Assembly: GCF_003058085.1 (NCBI RefSeq)
Contig: NZ_QBUD01000011.1
Span: 62,001-126,000, forward strand
DNA length: 64,000 nucleotides
Reading direction: 5' to 3'
DNA from: Yoonia sediminilitoris
Lineage (GTDB): Bacteria > Pseudomonadota > Alphaproteobacteria > Rhodobacterales > Rhodobacteraceae
Notes under the pieces: model-generated
The model's database searches: none
Told to the model about the DNA's origin: nothing
What the model saw: only the letters and a program-made list of their open reading frames with translations
Shown: positions 1-8,022 of the stretch, one piece after another
Layout of the letters: every line of letters starts with the position of its first letter
Numbering within the stretch: position 1 is the stretch's first letter
Position numbers and translations under genes: made by a program

Positions 1-2241
1 GTCACCTTGCGTGGCGGTATAGATATGCTCTGGCGGTTGCCCTGCGGCGCGACGACGCATGTGTTCAGCCGCATCAATCATGCCCTCATAGGCTGCGATC
101 CCCGCCTCGCGGTCCATCGGTGCGGGCCATGGGTAGGGTGGCGGTGCCAGAGGCGCGGGATAGACGGCAAGTGTCTGGTCGGCGAATTGCAGATCAAGGT
201 CGGTTTGCAGGTCGCGCTGGTTAACCGGGTGACGCGACGGGCGGTAGGCGCCGTCGTCCTCCATCTCCAGATCCCACCACCATTTCTTGACCGCATTAAT
301 GGCGCCTTTGCCAAGCCTGTCATCCAGCTTGGCCAAGGCTTTGGCCGCCTGTGGCACCGACATAGCCAGCTTGCGAAAAGGGGCTTCAGCAAACAGCCCC
401 TCTAGATTCCACGGGCAGGTTTTCATGCAACGCCCGCACATGGCTCCGTTCTTCTGGCTGACCCGGTAGGTTGTGCATTTCTGGCTGTCGGATTTCCAAA
501 TCTCGTAGCCGTTGAACATCAGCTTTGGACCCGCCGTGATTGCCCCTGACGGGCATTCGCGCGCGCATTTGTTGCAGGCATTGCAGAACGCCTGCAGCCC
601 GAAATCAATCGGTTTGTCGTGGGTCATTGGCATGTTGGTTGTGACCACCCCGGATTTCAGGCGCGGACCAAGGAAGGGGTTCAGGATCACCTCACCAATC
701 CGGCTGACCTCGCCCAGACCTGACAGCAGAAGCAGAGGCGGGTGCAGCACCTCATCATCCATCACCGAATGGACGCGGGCAGTGTAGCCAAGGTTGCGCA
801 GATGCTGGGCCAATACACCCCCAAGCAGCGAAAACCGCAAATAGGCCCGCATCGATTGTGCACAGGCGATCCAGTCGTCGCCGGACGCGCCCTCCATCGT
901 TTCGTGCCCCTGATCGATGATCATGGAAATCGCGTTTTCGTGGTAGGGGGTGATCGGGGCACCAGCGGCGTCGTGGCTGTAATAGGTCCAGTCGGGACAG
1001 GCGGAGAGGCCCACCGCATCGACCCCGAGGAAATAGAGTGCAGCCTTGATATTTTCCGCATTGCGCTGGGTATCATGGGTGCTGTCATGGACAGGTGCCG
1101 CGTCGCCATCCTGCAACAGCACAAAGGCTCCCAATGACGGACGAAAGGCAAAGGCAGCGGCGGACTTGCGCACGTAGTTGCCGTTCTTGGTGGCCTCTTG
1201 CACGTGTTTGCCCATGTCGCCGAACAGACCGCGCGCAAACATATTGGCGCGCTTGGGGACACGCGCCACATTAGGCCGGTCGATATATGTCGTCGGCTCA
1301 TCGACCCGCTTGAGCGTCTCGAACGGGTGCGGACCTTTGGCGTAGTCGCGCTTGGCAAAGGGGTCGCGGGTGCGTGCCGACTTGGCGTGTGTGCCAAGCC
1401 CGGTTTGGTAACTTGCCGGGGGTGTCTGGCCCGGCACAAGCGGCTGATCGGGTGCCAATTCAAGCGTTGTCGTGATTGCCGCCAGTCCGAAACGGTCGCC
1501 GGTGAAAGGATTGACCAAAGTACCATCCTCAAGCGTGACAAGCCCCGCTTGCATCGCAAGTGCACCCAGATCGACGTCAGACGCGGCCATCGAATGGGCG
1601 CGGGCATCATACCCCAAGGTGCGGATATAGCTGGCAAAGGTCACGGCGGTTTCCATGCCGCGCAGGCAGGCGCGCTGGTCTTGGGCGTCTTGTATCCAGT
1701 CGCTCCCGGCCTCGTCCGGTTTGGGGTCGCGGGGCATGTCATATAGAAACACGATGGCGTGCGTATGGTGGCGGCAATCCACGGGGGGCAGCGCCATGCT
1801 TTCGCGCAGGCCCGCCATAATCACGTCAATGCCGGCGGCAAGGGTTTTGGGCTGCATGGTGCGCAGTTTGTCTGCCAATCGGTCCACGTCAGGGTTGGCA
1901 ACGGGGCTGTCCAGCCACGCGGCATCAGGGATCAGACAGGTGCCCACCATGCTGGCATCGCAGTAATAACCGAACGCTTTCAAGTGGTTGGCCCGATCCT
2001 GCGGATTATCAGGGATTTCGGCGATCTCGCGTTTGACCATACCGTCGCGGGTAGCATCCAGCATTGCCTGATAATCCTGCATCGCATTCACGATGCTTTG
2101 CGGATCGTCAGGCCGCCGAAACGAGATCCCTGCGAAGGTGGGCAAGCCTGACATGTCAGTGACTGGTTGACGTTTCAGCCCTTCCAGTGGAAAGGGACCC
2201 AGATGCATGGGGCGGGTTTTGTACGACCGTAACTTGAGCAT
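1..2241 (-). CDS. Reductive-dehalogenase-like corrinoid/Fe-S protein, 3' end cut by window
   Basis: No stop codon occurs before base 1, so the 747 codons seen are incomplete. Two ferredoxin-type cysteine motifs are visible, Cys553/556/559/563 (CNACNKCARECP) and Cys602/605/609 (CGRCMKTCP), as expected for the two [4Fe-4S] clusters of reductive dehalogenases. Upstream, Ser463, Tyr467, Lys529 and Arg593 match the spacing I recall for NpRdhA (Ser422, Tyr426, Lys488, Arg552). No twin-arginine signal is seen, so a cytoplasmic, respiration-independent enzyme is likely; a C-terminal reductase domain may lie beyond the window. Residues 1-250 look like a degenerate copy of residues 270-545. The start at 2241 is preferred because it keeps a GPFPLEGLKR segment echoed later as GPHPFETLKR; 2208 and 2154 are alternatives. 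The substrate is unknown. Confidence 0.82.
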   Translation of the reverse strand, partial: MLKLRSYKTRPMHLGPFPLEGLKRQPVTDMSGLPTFAGISFRRPDDPQSIVNAMQDYQAMLDATRDGMVKREIAEIPDNPQDRANHLKAFGYYCDASMVGTCLIPDAAWLDSPVANPDVDRLADKLRTMQPKTLAAGIDVIMAGLRESMALPPVDCRHHTHAIVFLYDMPRDPKPDEAGSDWIQDAQDQRACLRGMETAVTFASYIRTLGYDARAHSMAASDVDLGALAMQAGLVTLEDGTLVNPFTGDRFGLAAITTTLELAPDQPLVPGQTPPASYQTGLGTHAKSARTRDPFAKRDYAKGPHPFETLKRVDEPTTYIDRPNVARVPKRANMFARGLFGDMGKHVQEATKNGNYVRKSAAAFAFRPSLGAFVLLQDGDAAPVHDSTHDTQRNAENIKAALYFLGVDAVGLSACPDWTYYSHDAAGAPITPYHENAISMIIDQGHETMEGASGDDWIACAQSMRAYLRFSLLGGVLAQHLRNLGYTARVHSVMDDEVLHPPLLLLSGLGEVSRIGEVILNPFLGPRLKSGVVTTNMPMTHDKPIDFGLQAFCNACNKCARECPSGAITAGPKLMFNGYEIWKSDSQKCTTYRVSQKNGAMCGRCMKTCPWNLEGLFAEAPFRKLAMSVPQAAKALAKLDDRLGKGAINAVKKWWWDLEMEDDGAYRPSRHPVNQRDLQTDLDLQFADQTLAVYPAPLAPPPYPWPAPMDREAGIAAYEGMIDAAEHMRRRAAGQPPEHIYTATQGD

Positions 2242-2294
2242 ACGGCAGGGTCGGACCTGCGCCGCGGACTGTCAATAACCGAAGGATCACGCGT

Positions 2295-2984
2295 ATGATA
2301 AAAGGCATCATCTTTGACAAGGACGGCACGCTGTTCGACTTCAATGCCACTTGGGGGGCATGGACCCGCGCGATGATCACGTCAGAGTTGGGTCATGATC
2401 CCGCGCAAATGGATAGGCTGGCGGCAGCGCTTGGCTTTCGCCTGACCGACAGTAGGTTTGAGGCGGACAGTCCGGTCATCGCCAGTACCGCCGATGAGAT
2501 TGCACAAATCATGCTGCCATTGGTACCGGACACAAATCATCTGGGCCTGTTGGGGCGAATGAATGCCACGGCAGCAAATGTGCCGCAAATCGAAGCCACG
2601 CCGCTAGTGCCGTTTTTTGCCCAATTGCGCGCCCTTGGTCTGAAGCTTGGCGTGGCGACCAATGATGCCGAAGCGCCCGCCCGCGCGCATCTTGGTCGGG
2701 CGGGCGTCACAGCGCATCTGGATTTCATTGCAGGCTATGACAGCGGCTACGGCGGCAAGCCGGCACCTGGGCAATTGATGGGATTTTGTGAAGTGACGGG
2801 CCTTGCACCTGCGAATTGCGTCATGGTCGGTGACAGCCTGCACGATCTCCATGCAGGGCAGGCGGCAGGGATGCGCACTGTTGGGGTGTTGACGGGGCCT
2901 GCAACGCGGGAGGAACTGGCAAATCACGCAGATGTCGTATTGGACAGCATTGCGGAACTGCCCGCGTGGATTGCGCAGTGCTGA
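2295..2984 (+). CDS. HAD-superfamily hydrolase, phosphoglycolate-phosphatase-like
   Basis: This 229-residue cytoplasmic protein has the HAD motifs in order: DKDGTLFD at residues 8-15 with the nucleophile Asp8 and acid/base Asp10, a motif II Thr near TND, Lys in GGKPAPG, and the acidic motif VGDSLHDL. The helical cap between motifs I and II fits the phosphoglycolate or phosphosugar phosphatase group. A GAAGGA ribosome binding site lies about 8 bases before the ATG. It is divergent from the reductive-dehalogenase-like gene and is followed by the MttB-like gene. The true substrate cannot be read from the sequence; 2-phosphoglycolate is the family default. Confidence 0.85.
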   Translation: MIKGIIFDKDGTLFDFNATWGAWTRAMITSELGHDPAQMDRLAAALGFRLTDSRFEADSPVIASTADEIAQIMLPLVPDTNHLGLLGRMNATAANVPQIEATPLVPFFAQLRALGLKLGVATNDAEAPARAHLGRAGVTAHLDFIAGYDSGYGGKPAPGQLMGFCEVTGLAPANCVMVGDSLHDLHAGQAAGMRTVGVLTGPATREELANHADVVLDSIAELPAWIAQC

Positions 2985-3122
2985 TCAATGAGGGAAAGTC
3001 GATGAGTGACTGCATATGGATCAGCGCAAAGCCGCAACGTTGTTTTCGGGCGATTTTTTGTCGGTAACTTCTCATTTTCATGCGCGCCACTCTGTCAACC
3101 TGTTGCCAAAAGGGACGGGCGC

Positions 3123-4682
3123 ATGGATCAGGCTGGCAAACCAAGACGACGCAGCGGCGGGCGCGCAGGCAATGCGGCACGGCGTGGACAGGCCGCGATT
3201 GACCAGATGCCGTGGAAGCCGCCCGTCAACATCGACCGCCCGACAGAACCGCTGCCGACAGAGGGCGTTCAGGCCATTCACGACGGCGCGATGCGTATCC
3301 TCGAAGAGATCGGGATTGAGTTCTTAAACGACGAAGCGATTGCCCTATTCAGACAGGCGGGCTGTACTGTGAACGGGTCCAACGTGCGTATGGGCCGCGA
3401 GTGGGTAATGGAAATGCTTGGTCACGCGCCTGCCCAATTCGACATCACGCCGCGCAATCCTGATCGCAAGATCACAATTGGGGGCAAACATATCCTGTTT
3501 GGCAATGTGTCCTCACCACCCAACTACTTTGATCTTGAGATCGGCAAGAAGGTGTCAGGCAGTCGCGCGCAATGTGCGGATTTGTTGCGGCTGACGCAGT
3601 ATTTCAACTGTATCCATTTCGCGGGCGGCTATCCGGTGGAACCTGTGGATGTGCACCCTTCTGTGCGCCATCTGGATGTGGTCTATGACAAGATGGTGCT
3701 GACCGACAAAGTGCCGCACGCCTATTCGCTGGGCAAAGAGCGGGTCGAGGACGTGATGGAAATGATCAAGATCGCAGGCGGTCTGACAGAGGAAGAATTC
3801 ACCGCAGCCCCGCATATGTATACCAACATCAATTCGACCTCGCCGCTGAAACATGATGTGCCGATGATTGATGGCTGTCTGCGCTGCATCCGCCGCGGCC
3901 AGGCGGTGATTGTGACGCCTTTTACCCTGGCCGGAGCGATGGCGCCGGTGACAATGGCAGGTGCCGTCAGCCTGTCGATTGCAGAGGCGCTGAGTGCGAT
4001 TGCCCTGTTTCAATATGTCCGCCCCGGTGCGCCTTGTGTCATCGGCACATTCACCAGCAACGTAGACATGAAATCAGGCGCGCCCGCTTTTGGCACCCCT
4101 GAATACATGCGCGCCACCCAGATGACCGGGCAGATGGCGCGGTTTTACGGGTTGCCGATGCGCGCCTCCGGTTCATGTGCCGCCAATGTCCCAGATGGGC
4201 AAGCGATGTGGGAGACGTCGAATGCGCTGTGGTCGGCGGTGCAGTCCGGTACCAACATTGTCTATCACGCTGCGGGCTGGCTGGAAGGCGGGCTGGTCGC
4301 CAGCCCCGAAAAGTTCATCATGGATTGTGAGGTCTTGCAGATGATCCAACGCTATATGGACCCTGCCATTACCGCCACCGGCCCCGATGATATCGCCATT
4401 GACGCGATCAAGGAGGTCGGCCCAAACGGCCATTTCTTTGGCATAACACATACCCAAGACCGCTATGAAGCGGCGTTCTACCAGCCGTTTCTATCAGACT
4501 GGCGCAATTTTGAGGCATGGGAAGCGGCAGGCAGCGTCTGGACCGCAGAACGCGCGCACCGGATCTTCAAAGAGATCATCGGCAGCTTCGAAGAACCGCC
4601 CATGGATGATGGCATTAAAGAGGCCTTGGGCGATTTCGTGGCAAGGCGCAAAGCCGAAGGCGGAGCGCCCACTGATTTCTAG
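3123..4682 (+). CDS. MttB-family corrinoid methyltransferase without pyrrolysine
   Basis: This 519-residue protein belongs to the trimethylamine methyltransferase (MttB, COG5598) family, which moves a methyl group from a methylated amine to a corrinoid protein. The N-terminus is rich in Arg and Gly (residues 1-22), then comes the conserved EGVQAIHDGAMRILEEIG segment. There is no in-frame amber codon, so it is a non-pyrrolysine member; characterised members of that type act on quaternary amines such as glycine betaine. The reading frame opens earlier, but the ATG at 3123 is chosen because AGGGA lies 7-11 bases upstream and the protein then has the usual family length. No corrinoid partner (MttC) or reactivase is visible nearby, so the substrate remains unknown. 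Confidence 0.85.
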   Translation: MDQAGKPRRRSGGRAGNAARRGQAAIDQMPWKPPVNIDRPTEPLPTEGVQAIHDGAMRILEEIGIEFLNDEAIALFRQAGCTVNGSNVRMGREWVMEMLGHAPAQFDITPRNPDRKITIGGKHILFGNVSSPPNYFDLEIGKKVSGSRAQCADLLRLTQYFNCIHFAGGYPVEPVDVHPSVRHLDVVYDKMVLTDKVPHAYSLGKERVEDVMEMIKIAGGLTEEEFTAAPHMYTNINSTSPLKHDVPMIDGCLRCIRRGQAVIVTPFTLAGAMAPVTMAGAVSLSIAEALSAIALFQYVRPGAPCVIGTFTSNVDMKSGAPAFGTPEYMRATQMTGQMARFYGLPMRASGSCAANVPDGQAMWETSNALWSAVQSGTNIVYHAAGWLEGGLVASPEKFIMDCEVLQMIQRYMDPAITATGPDDIAIDAIKEVGPNGHFFGITHTQDRYEAAFYQPFLSDWRNFEAWEAAGSVWTAERAHRIFKEIIGSFEEPPMDDGIKEALGDFVARRKAEGGAPTDF

Positions 4683-4959
4683 CAACCTAGGTTCTCAGGT
4701 CGTCGGAAAAAAGAGGTTGCTGGAAATTGCCGCCTATGCGGTCTTGGATGGGATGACGCGCGGAAATGCGATGGAATATCCGGCGGCGCCCATGCAGCGG
4801 TTTCCCCCCTTTCGTGGCTTTTGCTTGCGGGTCCAAATGCCGGTTTATTGTGCCATTTCGGGCATACTTGATGGGTTCGCTGCACGTGTCGTCTGTGTTT
4901 GCGACGCGATGATGGGGCCTTGCCAAATAGACGCAGAATTCATGCGCAACGGATCGCGT

Positions 4960-5991
4960 TCAATATTCAGCCAGATAGGCCGATGTGATGTCCAATGCCG
5001 CCTGCAAGTCTGTTTTGTGGATCATCTCGGTGACGGTGTGGATATACCGCGTGCCGACGGTAATGCCGACGGCCCGTGCCCCTGCGGCGGCCTGTTGTGC
5101 TGCCGCCCCGTCCTGACCGCCGGAGGCCAGCATCGTGCGTTGGTAGGGGATGCCATTTTTGATCGCCAGTTGTTCGATGTCTTTCACCAAAGCCTTGTCC
5201 GCGATGAAGGAGCTGTCGCGCACATGCAGCCCGAACCCTTCGCCTTGCTTGGTTGTGGCGTCTTTTTCGGGAATGCCCGGTGTGTCGCATGATAGCGTCA
5301 CGTCGATTCCAAGCCCGATGTCGGGTCGCACTGCATAGGCGGCGGTGCGCGCCCCGCGCAGCCCGACTTCTTCTTGCGTGGTGAAGGCCACGTGAATTTC
5401 CGCCCCGCGTCCCGCATCGCCCAGCTTGCGCATCACTTCGATCCCGAGCCAGCAGGCGATCCGGTTGTCCAGTGCCTTGGAGACGTATTTTTCGCCGATT
5501 TCCATGAAGGGCTCGTCCATCACCACAAAATCGCCGACCTTGACCACGTCATGCGCGGCCTTTCCCATGCCCAGATCGACAAAGAATTCGCCGACCTGTG
5601 GCACTTTCTTGCGGTCCTCGGGTGCCGAAATATGGATCGGTTTGCCGCCGGGGTTCATCACACCTTTGAAATCCCCGTCATCCGTGCAAACCAGAACCCG
5701 GCGCGAAAACAGGTTGCGCGGGTCGAAACCGCCAACCGGTTGCAGGTACAAATAGCCTTCTTTGCTGATGTGGCTCACCAGAAACCCGATTTCGTCCATG
5801 TGGCACAGCAGCATGATTTTCGGTGCATCTGCCTTGTTCGCATCGCGGCGGCAGAGCAGTGAACCAAGCGTATCAACCCGCACCTCGTCGAACATGTCTT
5901 CGACCTCGGCCGTGATCAGATCGCGGACCCGATGTTCATGCCCCGGTACGCCGGGTGTTTCGCACAGGCGTTTGAGAAGGTCAGCGTTCAT
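4960..5991 (-). CDS. M42-family metal-dependent aminopeptidase
   Basis: This 343-residue cytoplasmic peptidase matches the M42 family (FrvX, PepA, TET-type). Expected binuclear metal ligands and catalytic residues are present: His64 and Asp66 in CHMDEIGF, Asp175 in KALDNR, the Glu207-Glu208 pair in TTQEEVG, Asp230 and His318 in RYIHT. M42 enzymes usually form dodecameric shells that trim short peptides produced by the proteasome or ATP-dependent proteases. A CAGGAG ribosome binding site precedes the ATG. It is transcribed alone. Annotations such as endoglucanase for this family are historical and not supported here. Confidence 0.92.
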   Translation of the reverse strand: MNADLLKRLCETPGVPGHEHRVRDLITAEVEDMFDEVRVDTLGSLLCRRDANKADAPKIMLLCHMDEIGFLVSHISKEGYLYLQPVGGFDPRNLFSRRVLVCTDDGDFKGVMNPGGKPIHISAPEDRKKVPQVGEFFVDLGMGKAAHDVVKVGDFVVMDEPFMEIGEKYVSKALDNRIACWLGIEVMRKLGDAGRGAEIHVAFTTQEEVGLRGARTAAYAVRPDIGLGIDVTLSCDTPGIPEKDATTKQGEGFGLHVRDSSFIADKALVKDIEQLAIKNGIPYQRTMLASGGQDGAAAQQAAAGARAVGITVGTRYIHTVTEMIHKTDLQAALDITSAYLAEY

Positions 5992-6295
5992 GGGGCAGCT
6001 CCTGTTTTGACGTCAGTCTGTTTGGGCCGAAGATACACGGGTTGATGTGCAGCACAACTTGATTGAGGTCATGAAGTTGATCTGACGGTTCTGGCAAAAA
6101 CCGACCATTTATTGTGTTTATCCACATGAATCTGCACGTGATCCAACGAGACACCCCCGAATCCTCTTTACAGGAGCGCCCACAGCCGCCACGATATGTG
6201 GTAGGGGACAAGAGTGGCGAACACTGCCCCTAGAGCAGGCAACTAGCGCTCGGGCACTGCCATGACCCGGCGCCAATGTAGCGAGGCCGGTATCA
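5992..6295. other. Intergenic gap with no gene seen
   Basis: These 304 bases lie between the divergent M42 peptidase and YbjN genes and should hold both promoters. I see no conserved RNA, repeat or coding signal. The 3' part near 6230-6290 is GC-rich and could belong to the 5' leader of the YbjN gene. Confidence 0.4.
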
Positions 6296-6799
6296 ATGGC
6301 ATATTCCGAGCAGTACCTGGACGGGGACGATCTTCACCCGATCGATCTAGTCGAACATATCGCAGAGCATCACGCATGGGAGTTTGATCGTATTCATGAT
6401 GATCAGATTGCCATGGCAGTCGAAGGCCAGTGGCGCACCTATGCCATCACGCTGGCCTGGTCTGCCTACGACGAAACGCTGCGGTTGATCTGTACCTTTG
6501 ATATGGACCCGCCCCATGATCGCAAACCGGCGTTGTTCGAGACACTCAATATCATTAATGACCGCTGCTGGGCCGGGTCATTCACCTGGTGGGATGAACA
6601 GAAACTGATGGTCTACCGCTATGGATTGATGTTGGCGGGCGATCAGGTTGCAGGCCCTGATCAGGTGGATACGATGATATCTGCTGCCGTGAATGCATGT
6701 GAGCAGTATTATCCTGCCATCCAGCTTGTCACCTGGGCCGATCAAACCCCGAAGTCAGCCGTCGAGACAGCGATTGGCGGCGCATACGGGCGCGCGTGA
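6296..6799 (+). CDS. YbjN domain-containing protein
   Basis: This 167-residue soluble protein has the YbjN / type III secretion chaperone-like fold signature: an alpha/beta core with the segments DEIAM-like DDQIAMAVEGQW, LRLICTFDM and a WWDEQKLMVYRYGL strand pair. YbjN proteins in enterobacteria affect motility and stress phenotypes, but no biochemical role is established. It lies upstream of proC with a REP element between them, an arrangement I believe is common in Rhodobacteraceae. A GAGG sequence upstream fits a ribosome binding site. Confidence 0.8.
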   Translation: MAYSEQYLDGDDLHPIDLVEHIAEHHAWEFDRIHDDQIAMAVEGQWRTYAITLAWSAYDETLRLICTFDMDPPHDRKPALFETLNIINDRCWAGSFTWWDEQKLMVYRYGLMLAGDQVAGPDQVDTMISAAVNACEQYYPAIQLVTWADQTPKSAVETAIGGAYGRA

Positions 6800-6811
6800 T
6801 CTTTTTCAGCA

Positions 6812-6840
6812 GGGATGGGTTTAAACCCATCTTACGGTGC
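6812..6840 (+). repeat. REP element copy 1
   Basis: The core is an 18-base perfect palindrome at 6814-6831 (GATGGGTTTAAACCCATC) followed by TTACGGTGC. It shares the GATGGRT-N4-AYCCATC core and the TTACGG tail with four other copies in the window. The orientation is plus, with the tail to the right. It lies between the YbjN gene and proC and may form a hairpin in the transcript. Confidence 0.85.
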
Positions 6841-6875
6841 TTTAACCTTCCGCAGAAATAGCGGGGGTGTTTCGG

Positions 6876-7691
6876 ATGGATATGTCAGATGTTGCCGCAC
6901 GCGGCCTGGTCTTGCTGGGCTGTGGCAAGATGGGCTCTGCCATGCTGGCAGGTTGGCTGGCTGATGGTCTGCCTGCGACGTCGGTCTGGGTGATTGACCC
7001 GCACCCGTCGGACTGGGTGCAAGCGCAGGGATTGCATCTGAACGCCCCATTACCCGCAGACCCCGCAATTGTTCTGATTGCCGTCAAGCCGCAGATGATG
7101 GGAGATGCCCTGCCTGCATTGCGCGCGCTGGGAACTGGCGCAACGCTGTTCATTTCCGTCGCGGCAGGTACCCCGCTGGCCCGATTTGAAGAGGCTTTTG
7201 GCCCCCGGACACCTGTTGTTCGCGCAATGCCCAATACCCCTGCCGCCATTGGCCAGGGGATCACTGCGCTGGTTGGCAATAGCCGCGTTGGTCCGGATCA
7301 GATGGCCTTGGCCCAGGCATTGCTCGGCGCTGTGGGGCAGACGGTGTTGCTGGAGACTGAGGCACAGATGGATGCGGTGACAGCTGTTTCCGGATCAGGC
7401 CCGGCCTATGTGTTTCATCTGATCGAGACATTGGCAGCCGCTGGCACAGCCCAGGGCCTGCCCGATGCAATAGCCCTGCAATTGGCACAGGCCACTGTGG
7501 CAGGCGCGGGCGCACTGGCCCAGCAAGCCGACGAAAACCCCGCCCAGTTGCGCGTCAATGTCACCTCTCCCGGCGGGACAACACAGGCGGCGCTGGCTGT
7601 CTTGATGGACCCTGACACAGGATTTCCCGCTCTGCTGACCCGCGCTGTTGCGGCTGCCGCAGACCGTTCAAGGGAGCTTGCCAATGGATAA
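6876..7691 (+). CDS. proC: Pyrroline-5-carboxylate reductase
   Basis: This enzyme reduces 1-pyrroline-5-carboxylate to proline with NAD(P)H, the last step of proline synthesis in the cytosol. The 271-residue protein starts with a Rossmann motif (GCGKMGSAM), carries AMPNTPAAIGQG and SGSGPAYVF, and ends with the family signature VTSPGGTTQAAL. I chose the ATG at 6876 because GCGGGGGTG lies just upstream; a GTG at 6867 and an ATG at 6882 are alternatives. Its 3' end overlaps csaA by 8 bases, so the two are probably co-translated. Confidence 0.94.
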   Translation: MDMSDVAARGLVLLGCGKMGSAMLAGWLADGLPATSVWVIDPHPSDWVQAQGLHLNAPLPADPAIVLIAVKPQMMGDALPALRALGTGATLFISVAAGTPLARFEEAFGPRTPVVRAMPNTPAAIGQGITALVGNSRVGPDQMALAQALLGAVGQTVLLETEAQMDAVTAVSGSGPAYVFHLIETLAAAGTAQGLPDAIALQLAQATVAGAGALAQQADENPAQLRVNVTSPGGTTQAALAVLMDPDTGFPALLTRAVAAAADRSRELANG

Positions 7692-8022
7692 GATTGATTT
7701 TGAGGATTTCGCCAAGGTTGATGTCCGTGTCGGCACCATCGTGCGCGCCGAATCCTTTCCCGAAGCGCGCAAACCCGCGATCAAACTCTGGATCGATTTT
7801 GGGGATGATCTCGGCGAAAAGAAATCCTCTGCCCAGATCGTAACCCATTATGATCCGGCCGCACTTTTGGGAAAACAGATCATGGCAGTGGTGAATTTCC
7901 CGCCCCGCCAGATCGGAAAATTCATGTCGGAAGTGCTGGTTCTTGGGTTGCCTGACCCAAGTGGCGATATTGTGCTTGTCGGCCCGGACCACCCCGTACC
8001 CGTAGGAGGGCGCCTGCATTGA
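7684..8022 (+). CDS. csaA: tRNA-binding protein CsaA
   Basis: This 112-residue protein is a stand-alone OB-fold tRNA-binding domain of the CsaA type, with the diagnostic KVDVRVGTIVRAE and FPEARKPAIKLW segments. CsaA has been linked to protein export as a chaperone in Bacillus, and its fold binds tRNA as a dimer. The frame is open further upstream, but the ATG at 7684 inside the end of proC is preferred because GGGAG precedes it and homologues begin there. The gene overlaps both proC and the following dehydrogenase, so it sits in the middle of a three-gene operon. Confidence 0.92.
   Translation: MDKIDFEDFAKVDVRVGTIVRAESFPEARKPAIKLWIDFGDDLGEKKSSAQIVTHYDPAALLGKQIMAVVNFPPRQIGKFMSEVLVLGLPDPSGDIVLVGPDHPVPVGGRLH

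Noticed and set aside
921-1637. 238-codon minus-strand frame
   Set aside because: It is a shadow of the dehalogenase-like gene, which is read in another frame on the same strand and has clear motifs; the product is rich in Arg, Pro and Ser like other out-of-frame readings.
3006-3122. N-terminal extension of the MttB-like protein
   Set aside because: The frame is open from 3006, but the added residues lack family similarity and a ribosome binding site fits the ATG at 3123.
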